Shown here piece after piece: positions 7,044 through 15,900 of a stretch of 31,661 nt of DNA. The stretch covers positions 1 to 31,661 of IMG/VR virus record IMGVR_UViG_3300029448_000220. One strand, 5' to 3'. The stretch's first letter is position 1. Each line of letters opens with the position of its first letter. Both the position numbers and the translations under genes were made by a program. This stretch comes from a virus. Below the pieces are notes generated by a model. The model was not told the DNA's origin, searched no databases, and was given only the letters and a program-made list of their open reading frames with translations.

Positions 7044-8234
7044 CTACTCCTGTTTTGCTTTGAGCTGATCTACTTCTTGCTTGAGTGTTTTGACTGCTTC
7101 AATCAAATATGCTGTGAGTTTAGAATAATTTATACCTTCTGGATTGCCTTGCTCGTTTTTGGACACAACATTTGGAATGACAGGATAAACTTCTTCCGCA
7201 ATTAATCCTGCTTCATTTTTGTTTTTTCCATTTATTCTATCATAGGTAACACCTGTTAGTTGAATAAGTTTGTCTAGTGCATTGTTTATTGGGTTAACAT
7301 TTTCTTTGTATACAATACTTGAAGTTTCTGTAACACTTTGACATGATAAATTTCCTGGCATTGATACATCTGCAGTTCCTGTTATAGTAAGTGCAGAAGT
7401 TACAGTTGAGCCTTGATTAATTTTAAAGATGATCGGCTGATCAGCGTTGTTCTGTGTGATAATAAAATCACTGTCAGTCACTGACATGGTGGCATCGGAA
7501 GCTGCGCCAACTGTGAGTCCTGTGTTGTTAAGCACACCAAATGTGCCTGATGTTGTTTGGTTTACATCATTTTGTAAAAACACAGAAGCCGCTCTACCTC
7601 CCAATTCCAAGGCATTTTGTGCTGTGCCATGCAATCTAAATGTAGTTGAGTCTGTGTCTTCGTAAAAGGTAATTCCTTTGGCAAGTTCAGCTGATCCAAA
7701 ACCTGTTGGAGTAGCATCTAATGTTCTTGCTGTTTTTGTGAGAATAGCAACTCTTGTTCCATCTTGATACAATGATAAAACATTTGCAGTGCCGCCACCT
7801 GATAAATTTTCTACATCAACAAGCCATCCTGACTTGCCGTCGCCTGTCTTAAAGATTGGTCCAATTAAATCAAATGCCGCACCATCATACATGAACAATT
7901 GATCATTGGTTGTGTCATTCCACAGTGTGCCAGTGGTCAATCCAACTGTAGGAGTTGTTGCAGAATTTCTTACACCCACTTCAACAAAGTTACTGCCATC
8001 ATAAATCTTAAGTTCAGTATTAGTTGAGTCATACCAAAGTTCTCCTTTGATTGGAGCTGAAGGAGCAGTGCTTGAAGATGAATTTTCTAAAAGTTTAACT
8101 AGGTTTTCATTGAATGGTTCGCCATATGATTGATAGTTTCTACCAATCAGTTGTAAAGTTGTTGTGGTGTCAAGTGCACCATCCTGCACTGTTGCAACTA
8201 CTGTGCCATCTGTTTTGTTAATTGTGTATGCCAT
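7044..8234 (-). CDS. Tail fibre with C-terminal S74 intramolecular chaperone
   Basis: The protein has 396 residues. Residues 305-396 form a peptidase S74 / intramolecular chaperone of endosialidase domain: SSIVYKENVNPI (305-316) around the self-cleavage serine, TGVTYDRI, then GLIAEEVYPVIPNVV, then INYSKLTAYLIEAVKTLKQE ending in a coiled coil. In this family the domain guides trimerisation of the fibre and then cuts itself off. The N-terminal ~125 residues contain two similar GxLWYD/GTLWND-x-x-x-x-(E/Q)LxxYDG units (about 64-80 and 102-118). The middle is a Ser/Thr/Gly beta region such as DATMSVTDSDFIITQNNADQ. This points to a trimeric host-recognition fibre at the tail end. A TAAATAT motif ends just before the start codon. 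The next gene begins 4 bases after its stop, reading AGGAG from its last codons. Confidence 0.88.
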   Translation of the reverse strand: MAYTINKTDGTVVATVQDGALDTTTTLQLIGRNYQSYGEPFNENLVKLLENSSSSTAPSAPIKGELWYDSTNTELKIYDGSNFVEVGVRNSATTPTVGLTTGTLWNDTTNDQLFMYDGAAFDLIGPIFKTGDGKSGWLVDVENLSGGGTANVLSLYQDGTRVAILTKTARTLDATPTGFGSAELAKGITFYEDTDSTTFRLHGTAQNALELGGRAASVFLQNDVNQTTSGTFGVLNNTGLTVGAASDATMSVTDSDFIITQNNADQPIIFKINQGSTVTSALTITGTADVSMPGNLSCQSVTETSSIVYKENVNPINNALDKLIQLTGVTYDRINGKNKNEAGLIAEEVYPVIPNVVSKNEQGNPEGINYSKLTAYLIEAVKTLKQEVDQLKAKQE

Positions 8235-8240
8235 TTGTTA

Positions 8241-8248
8241 TATTTACC
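8241..8248 (-). promoter_or_regulatory. Late-promoter-like element GGTAAATA before S74 fibre gene
   Basis: On the minus strand the sequence is GGTAAATATAACAAATG. The TAAATA core ends 6 bases before the ATG. AGGAG occurs further upstream (before the motif), too far to act as Shine-Dalgarno. TAAATATAACAAATGGC is the same here and before the gp25 gene. Confidence 0.6.
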
Positions 8249-8252
8249 GCTC

Positions 8253-8906
8253 CTATACATCCACAAAGTTGGTCAAACTTTGAATCCTTATTGTGTAATC
8301 AATTTGTATCAACCTGTTCAAAGACTTCTGCACAGGATGGAATATCACATGTGTCAACAAGTTGCCAGCACCAGCTGTGCCTTCCCATGAAAACAGTGAG
8401 ATTTCATCAAAAACAAATGTGTCATTGACTGTGGTTGTGTTGTCAAATGCCTGTTGTCCTGCAGGCTCACCAAAATCTAACAAACATGACACAATACAAT
8501 CTGTGTATGTGGTAGCGTTGGTGTGTGCAATTGTGATTTTGTTTCTAGTGGTGTCTGTGTTCAATGATGATTGATCATTCACACTTTTAAAATATGTTCT
8601 GTTGTATAAATTTGCATTTGATCCTGAGGTATTTGGCGTAAGATATGTTATTATTCCAGTGTTGTCCACTGATGTGCCACCATTTCCAAAGTGCATTTCT
8701 TCTATAAATCCAGTTGATCTGTTTGCAATTGAATTGGCAAGTGCAACAGAAAAGTTTTCATAGTGTATTGCGTTTTTCTTGTCTACATACACATTACCGG
8801 ATTCAGGGTCATATATCTTAATATAACCTTGTATATCTAGTCCCTGTTGCTCATCAGGTTTAACACTGGTAGGCGCATCAGGTTTTTTATTATCTGAGGA
8901 TGTCAT
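8253..8906 (-). CDS. Fibre-associated virion protein
   Basis: The protein has 217 residues. The N-terminal 25 residues are Lys/Asp/Pro-rich and probably disordered (MTSSDNKKPDAPTSVKPDEQ). GYIKIYDPESGNVYVDKKNA and HYENFSVALANSIANRSTGF follow, then a helix-poor stretch FIEEMHFGNGGTSVDNTGII. The rest is beta-rich and ends VQKSLNRLIQIDYTIRIQ. Similar proteins occur among fibre genes of marine T4-like phages as I remember them; no enzymatic motif is seen. It begins the leftward fibre operon and has a TAAATAT motif 6 bases before its ATG with no Shine-Dalgarno. Transcription may continue into the S74 fibre gene, which has its own motif in the 18-base gap. Its role in tail or fibre assembly is inferred from context. 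Confidence 0.7.
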   Translation of the reverse strand: MTSSDNKKPDAPTSVKPDEQQGLDIQGYIKIYDPESGNVYVDKKNAIHYENFSVALANSIANRSTGFIEEMHFGNGGTSVDNTGIITYLTPNTSGSNANLYNRTYFKSVNDQSSLNTDTTRNKITIAHTNATTYTDCIVSCLLDFGEPAGQQAFDNTTTVNDTFVFDEISLFSWEGTAGAGNLLTHVIFHPVQKSLNRLIQIDYTIRIQSLTNFVDV

Positions 8907-8912
8907 ATCGTA

Positions 8913-8920
8913 TATTTAGT
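8913..8920 (-). promoter_or_regulatory. Late-promoter-like element ACTAAATA, leftward
   Basis: On the minus strand the sequence reads ACTAAATATACGATATG. The TAAATA core ends 6 bases before the ATG at 8906, predicting a leader of about one base by T4 spacing. It is one half of a divergent promoter region, 8907-8967, with the element at 8953-8960. Confidence 0.6.
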
Positions 8921-8952
8921 CACTGCAATTAACACTATTGTTTTTTTCCGAC

Positions 8953-8960
8953 CATAAATA
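8953..8960 (+). promoter_or_regulatory. Late-promoter-like element CATAAATA, rightward
   Basis: CATAAATA differs from T4 TATAAATA only at the first base, the closest match in the window. It ends 7 bases before the ATG at 8968. No Shine-Dalgarno sequence lies between. It serves the only + strand gene in the structural region. Confidence 0.65.
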
Positions 8961-8967
8961 TATGCAC

Positions 8968-9936
8968 ATGGCAACCCAAGTTCAATTTAGACGTGGCACA
9001 ACAACTGAACACAACAGTTTTACTGGTGCTGCCGCTGAAGTTACAGTAGATACCACACTTGACACCCTAAGAGTGCATGATGGCTCCACAGCAGGCGGTG
9101 TGCGTATTGCAAAATTTTCAGAAATCCCATCAACATTTAATTTCATACTAGAAGCAGACGACAGTGCTGGCGTTCCTATCAACACAGATGGAACTGGCAC
9201 TTTGCGATTTGCAGCTGGCGGAGAAAACATAACCACATCGTCAGATTCAGCAGGCACAATTGTTATCACTGGAGCTACAGACATCACAGCAAATAATATT
9301 GCATCATCAGATTCAACTGCTATTCAAATCAATGATGCAGTTAATATCTCTGGAGTTTTAAGTGTGAATAACATTGATACCAACAATATTCAATCAGGTG
9401 ATTCCACTGGTGTTGTTGTAAATGACATATTAAGAATTAATGGCACTATATCTGCTGTTGATTCAACAGCTCTTGTGGTTCAAGATGCTCTTGAAGTAAA
9501 TGGTGCATTAACCGTAGCAGGAGCGTCAACAGTGGCGGCTCTAACAGCTTCTGGCACAGTTACTCACAATGCGGCAACTGTTTACTCTGTGCAGGATGAT
9601 TTAGCAACTTCAACGACTGCTTTGTCATTGACTAAAACTATTCATTCATTAGCAGGTGGCGAAGCTGATTACACACTAGCTGCTGGCACAGAAGGACAAA
9701 TCATGCACTTTGTTGTTGCAGGTGGTTCTTCCACTGCCAATGAAGTTGCCTTAACAGCAATCACAGTATCACAAACACGAAATCCAAGAGACGGTGATGT
9801 GTTAGCCACATATGTATGGCAACCATTTATTACCGGCAACGACGAACTAGGCGACTCCACTGTTCCACAAAGGACATTGGCAACATGTATCTTTGCCAAT
9901 GGTGCATGGAACTTAGACTTCTTTACTAAAATATAA
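8968..9936 (+). CDS. Tail fibre with phage fibre N-terminal domain
   Basis: The start at 8968 gives MATQVQFRRGTTTEHNSFTG, the usual opening of a phage fibre N-terminal domain (FRRGT, then GEVTVDTT-like EVTVDTTLDTL, then VHDGSTAGGVRI). ATG at 8962 and TTG at 8938 lie too close to, or upstream of, the promoter. The product is 322 residues. The middle has at least three copies of a short unit, S-D-S-T-(A/G)-x-(Q/V)-(I/V)-(N/Q)-D-x-x-x-(I/V)-(N/S)-G, that should form a trimeric beta-helix shaft. The C-terminal part (LSLTKTIHSLAGGEADYTLA to GAWNLDFFTKI) looks like a compact tip with a GQIMHFVVAGGSS strand pair. It is expressed opposite to all neighbours, from its own promoter, and ends 13 bases from the stop of the giant gene. 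Likely a receptor-binding or short accessory fibre. Confidence 0.8.
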   Translation: MATQVQFRRGTTTEHNSFTGAAAEVTVDTTLDTLRVHDGSTAGGVRIAKFSEIPSTFNFILEADDSAGVPINTDGTGTLRFAAGGENITTSSDSAGTIVITGATDITANNIASSDSTAIQINDAVNISGVLSVNNIDTNNIQSGDSTGVVVNDILRINGTISAVDSTALVVQDALEVNGALTVAGASTVAALTASGTVTHNAATVYSVQDDLATSTTALSLTKTIHSLAGGEADYTLAAGTEGQIMHFVVAGGSSTANEVALTAITVSQTRNPRDGDVLATYVWQPFITGNDELGDSTVPQRTLATCIFANGAWNLDFFTKI

Positions 9937-9949
9937 TTTTCTTTAAAAT

Positions 9950-12900
9950 TTAAATTAAACTTATATCTGCAGGTTTTTCTTGTAGGAATGCTATCTCAAC
10001 ACCTGTTGCCTGTTGCAGTCCTAGTCCGTTTGAAGCAGATGTCGTGCCTTGATCATACCACACCAGTCCAGTTTTTCTAATAATATCAACTTGCACTCCA
10101 ACAGATGGAGCACTGTCTAAAATGACAGCAGTAGTTGAGTCGGATCCGATGCTGAATGCTGTTGACTTAGCACCACCTATCGTTACCACAATGTCTTCTT
10201 TTGCACTAGGAAGATAAGAAAGAGCAAATGACACTGTGGTGCCATCGCCAGTAAATGTTGTGGTTGCTGTGGTGTCTTCATATGGCATTGACTGTAATCC
10301 ACTTGCATCTACGATTTTACTTTTCAATGCATGTGTCTGCACTGCTGTGCCGAATGTGCCTCTGTATAATCTTTTGAGGGTGTTGCCATCCTTTTCAAAA
10401 TATGCTATTCTTTCAGTGCCAATAAAGATCACGCCTGGTGTATTGATGTCTGTATTTGGTGTGCCAAGCACAGTTGCATCTTCTACAAGTATTTCTGTAG
10501 CATCTTTGCTTAGTTCCGCTTTTAATACAGTGGAGTGTGCAGATGAAATACGTTTGTAATGATATCTATTGATAATGTCTTTGAATACTCTGTATGCAAT
10601 AGGATTTTTTTGTATTGTGCCACTAATATATGTCACTGTGACCACATCGCTCAATCCTAAACTACGTTGAGGTAAAAACAATTGATTGCCTTCTAAAACG
10701 TAATCAATGTTTGCAGTAAGATATTGCTTATTAACTGTGACAAATACAAAACTTGAATTCAGAGGAGTTTTAGATAATTCATATTTTTTAGCATCAATGT
10801 CATCAGCTAAAATATTTCCGCTTGTGAATCCAAGATCTTGGTTGAATTGATCTCCTGTATCAAGATCACCAAAGTCTTCTGTGGTTGTCGGACTGGCAGT
10901 AATTAATCCTCTGTCCACAGTCAGTGTTGTGACATCACCAGTGGATCCGGAAAACAGTTCAGTCCTTAATGATTGTGTATCATGATTACTAAAAGTGGTT
11001 ACGAAAATAGTTTCTGCATCAATGGATGAATCATCGTTCCATCCTGACTGAAGCACTAATTTGCCATTGCCATCTAATGTGTAATCATGTCCTGACAAAT
11101 AAATCACAGCAATAACATCTCCAACTGCTGGTGTCACAGACAATACTGCGGCAGTGTTTCCTAAGGCATTTGACCCAATTGTAAAGTCTTCACCAGGAGT
11201 AAGTTTGATACCATTTTTAAAAACTTCTGTATCGGTTATGTTTGCTAGTGCGGAACTTACAGGTTCTGTAGGAATTATAAAACTTGTAGTTGATGCATCA
11301 CCTTCATAGTATGCAATTTGTGGCGGATCTAATCTATATCTGTTAGTTCCATTTGATCCAGCAACACCTTCTACAATGACTTTATGATGATATGGACCAG
11401 TCACCAATGACACAGGATCAATCTGTATTTCAAATCTTGAAGAGTCTGTTGGAATATCAGTGTATTGTGTTGTGACAACTTCACTGAAAGCTTTGGTTCC
11501 CACAGGTAAGTCAAACAGATAAACTTCAATTTTGGCCCCATCAACTGGTGCAGATGAAAACCTTATCAAAGCAGTTACAGAATCTTCATTGAGTACTTTT
11601 GTTGTGGTTGTTTTAACACCATTAACTAAAACATATGTTTGCGTAATCAAGTCAGAATTAACAGTGGTTGCAAAATCAACTGTGCTTGCGTCGCCTGTAA
11701 ATTCAAATCTGCCAAGTAAACTGTTGGTTGATACTTCAATCACACTTATTTCAATGATATCATTATTGCTTGGTGCAGTTGTGAATGTAATTTTATTGGT
11801 TGCAAAATTAACTGTGTAATCTGTGCCCTGTATTTTGAATATGTTGTTAACATACACCCTAAGACCATCTGTGTTGGTAAGTTCTGGTGTTGTGAACACA
11901 ACAGTTGATCCATCTCCTGAATATCTTTTTTTGAAAATGTTTGATGCACTGTCAGTTTGCCTTGTGTATACTTTAAGATCAAGTGTGTCATACACACCAC
12001 CTGGTAAAACTTCTTCAGGACCATGAGCAGAATATTCAGAAATAAAATCATCACCTACCACATTTATATCTTCTGCACGTGTGCCCAAACTTGTTGTGAA
12101 GGATTTGGAATCCAACACTTGATCAAGATTGACTGGATCTGTAGCCTCTGCCAAACTTACGTTGGTATCATATTCTGTGTTGTCGTATCCAATGATGTCA
12201 TACCCTGATGACTCAGAAAATGTCAGTGCCTGCACTCTTACTCCAGGATATTCAATTCCTGTCATTAATTGTGCATACGCATTATTAGTGGTTGATCCAT
12301 CTCCTATCAAACCAGCCATGCCAGCTGAAGGATCATAGTATGCATGGATTCTATCAGTTGCAGACCATTCTACTAGCGGATGCTGTGATGTTGCACTTGA
12401 TGAATCAGGCAATAACACATTATCCCCAAATTTATCTCCACTTGTGAACGGCTCATGCACACGATAAATTTTATCCAAGTATCTAACATTTTGTCCTGCT
12501 GTGTAAGATGTATATTTGCTCCATTCTACTATTGTATTAGACTGTGTTTCACGTAATGAATTCAGTCTATCAAATTTAATAGTAGTATCCACTGATCTAA
12601 CTTTGTTATTAACAAGTTCTGCATGTGCAAGAGCAGTGGTTTGGATTGATGCCCCTCCGCCGCCTGTAATAGATACTGTAGGAATACTCACATAGCCTGT
12701 GCCAGCGTTAGTGACTTTTATCTCAGTTATTTTGCCATTTCCTATTGTTGCAACAGCTTTAGCTCCTGTGCCGCCACCGCCTGTGATAGTGACTGTTGGA
12801 ACTTCTGTGTAACCGTCTCCTTGTCTATCAACCACAATGGATCCCACAGTAAGTTTAAAGTTGTTGGCATACTCTTTCCATGGATATGTGTCATAAATGC

Positions 12901-15900
12901 TTGGCAGATCAGTCTGCGATGGATTTATATTAGGAGTTTCATAGGTTGCTGTGTCTTTGTTGTAATATGTTCTGTTATCAAAGTCAGTGAAATCACCAGC
13001 GACTGTGTCTTTATTGAGATATGAAGTTACATCTTCACGCACAGTAGTTTTGAAAGGTAAAACTTCTCTAAAGAAATCATTCACTGCATCAGCAGTGTCT
13101 ATTTGGAATTCACGTAACTGTTGTAAGTTTGAGTATGTGTTGATTGCTTTAACAAAAGATGTTTTAAATGCCCAATCTAGATTTTTATTTTGTAGTTGTG
13201 CAATTCTCACTCCAATAAAGAATAGTTTGTTGTATAAAATTGCATCTTCATCAATTGCAAAATTTTTGACAGCATCTAAAATATTTCTAAGTTCTGTCAC
13301 TGCTTCTGCATCATACAAATCAGCTCCGTATGCATCTGCTCCAAATCCAATTTGGTTTGCAGAGTAATCAAATAATGAAGTGGACAATTCAAGTGTTCCA
13401 TTTTCTATTCCGACAGTTTCAAAACTACTAGATGTTTTCAAGTATAATCTAAATTCGCCACCATATGATTGTTTAACTTTGACAATGTCACCTTTTGAAT
13501 AGTTGCCGTTTAATCTTGTTCTTTCGTCTGTTACCAAATGATCAGCAACAGTGTTAATGCTGTATCCTTCAGCATACCAATCAGCAAACGACCAATATTT
13601 TTTAGTGTCATATGTTTGCTGTAAAGTCCTGTCCCATATGTCGCCTGTCCATTGATACACTGCCCAACCATTATCGACATTGGTATCTGCAATTACTAAA
13701 ATTTTATAACCAATTGATATTTCATTTGTGTTTACATATGTTAAATCTGTATCAGTGTCTACTTCTTTGTCATATTCACCTAGTTTTAAACTTGGCAGTG
13801 GATCTATTTTGTTGAATAATGATAAGTCCTTTGTTGTTGCGTATGCTTGTGTTTTCAATTGATCATTTACAAATTGCACAATAATTTTAAGTGCTCCTAT
13901 TCTATCAGGATACCAACTCTGTCTTGGTCTATTGAGTGTGCCATATCTCAGTGATGGAGGCTGGTTGACGTCAGGCACTGTTCTACCAAATTTGTCAAAA
14001 CCAATCAAACTATCAAAAAATTTGTCTGTAAGAGATTGCGGAATTGCACTGTTGGCATCATCTTTGGCAATCAACACATGTTCTGTGTGTTTGTGTATTG
14101 GTTCACTGTCAGTGGTGTTTTCAAACTGCAATGCAATAGAATTTTGGGCCAGTTGGTTTCTGTTCAAGTTTAATATGATAGAATCTTTACTTACAAAACC
14201 TGCAAAATTATTTGAAAACAGTGTTGGATTTGTAAGCGAGTTTGCTATTTCTAAAGCAGACAGTGTGTTGTTATTGCCAAGACTGGTGCTGTTGGAGACC
14301 CAATAAAAATATTTGTTTACAAATCTTGATTTGTTTTCATCATACACTCTTTTAGTAACAAAAGTATTGTTGGCAGTGCCAGTGATGTTTTGACTTTGTC
14401 CTTCATTTGTATTGGACACTGCATTGTATTGTGTTGGAGTTAGACTACTACTGATCCATTCTTTGACTTGCACATCGGATGATGGATGCAACTTGGCCCA
14501 ATTGTTTAGTTTGTCGTCATCTGAACCTTGTTCATACCAAAAGTATTTGAATGTGCTGATATCAAGCCAAATTTCACCAAGATGATCTTCATCCCAAGAA
14601 TCATATTCTGCAGGATCAAATGCAATTTCAAAATTTATGTTTTTCCTAACTTCAGCAAACAATTTTCCTTTGATCGGATCAATGATAGGCATTTGATTCA
14701 CTATTCTGTTAGTGGATGTGTCATATAGGAATGCTTTTTCAATCTTGTTTACGTCAACTAGGCTAGGTTGAGTTGCAATTGTTTCCCAACCCAAAGAATC
14801 TGTTATTTTTTTGAATATAAAAAATCTTCCACTGCCAGATAATGAGCCATCTAGACCTGATGCTCCGATATATGCATTCAATTTAGAAAATGCAATAGCA
14901 GATCCATAATCTGCTCCTGAAGGCAATGTTTGACTTGGCCTAATATTTTGCACTGCAATAAATTTGAGATTTATTTTGTTAAACACATGCACCTGTCCAC
15001 TGTCATTTTGCACATCAACAAAACTTGTTGTGCCTGCATCAAATGTGGTTTCACTTAAAACTGTGGACCCGTCTGTTGCAAGTCGATCAAATGTTGTGCT
15101 TAGTTTGGCATCTCCAAATATGCTTTGCGCCATCATGTTGTTGTCTTTGACTGTGACATTTTTTCCAAACTGTTGATTGACATGAGATGATCTCACAGTG
15201 ATTGTGTCAGTCAATGTGTATTGTGTGATTACCACTGTCGATCCACTGGCTGGAGCACTTGATAGAGTCACTGAGTTTGTTGAGCCATCTACTCTGTAAA
15301 AATTTGTTGTGGAACTGTCGTTGCCATCATTGTGTGCATAATTGTCATTGCCCACAAACACACCAATAAATTCGTTGTGATCTACAGTGAACCCAACATC
15401 AAACTGTGTTGTGCTTCCGTCACCTATGGCTGTAAATGTATTCTTAGTGAAATGAAACACACCACCTTGTTTACGCACAGCGCCAGAATACAACGGAGCA
15501 CCAACAAGCACATCTGTGCCATCAGATGATATTGCTAATGAAGTGCCGAACTGTATGTCATCGATCAAGTTAGCAGTCAACGATTCATGTTCATAAAACA
15601 CATCATTTTTCAATCTAAACACATACACCCTGCCGCCGTCGTTGGTTGTGGAATCGTTGTCTTGTTTAGGTGATGATATGATAATTGTTTTGCCATCATT
15701 GGAAATCTCAACCTGCTCTCCGAACCTTGAGCCAAGTTGGCTGTTTGCTGTAGGCACCAGTGTTTGGTGTAGATCATATCTTGTTGAGGATCCATCTTTT
15801 GCATACTTGTAGACGTAGACAGTGCCCCTATCAGCTGCTGTAGAATCATCAGGCCCGCCCGGTGCACCTATCACAAGATATGTGCCATCGCCGCTGACTG

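Noticed and set aside
8938-8967. TTG at 8938 and ATG at 8962 as starts of the + strand fibre gene
   Set aside because: The TTG lies upstream of the promoter-like motif and the 8962 ATG is one base after it. The ATG at 8968 gives the expected MATQVQFRRG opening.
8968-9936. Diversity-generating retroelement target suggested by the fibre-type gene
   Set aside because: No reverse transcriptase, template repeat or adenine-biased variable C-terminus was seen in the window.
9937-9956. AT-only palindrome AATTTAAATT between convergent genes as a terminator
   Set aside because: It has no loop and no GC stem, so a stable hairpin is not expected.
12625-12830. GC-rich repeated blocks as a CRISPR-like or recombination repeat
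   Set aside because: They encode the Gly-rich protein repeat in frame and occur only twice, so protein-level duplication explains them.
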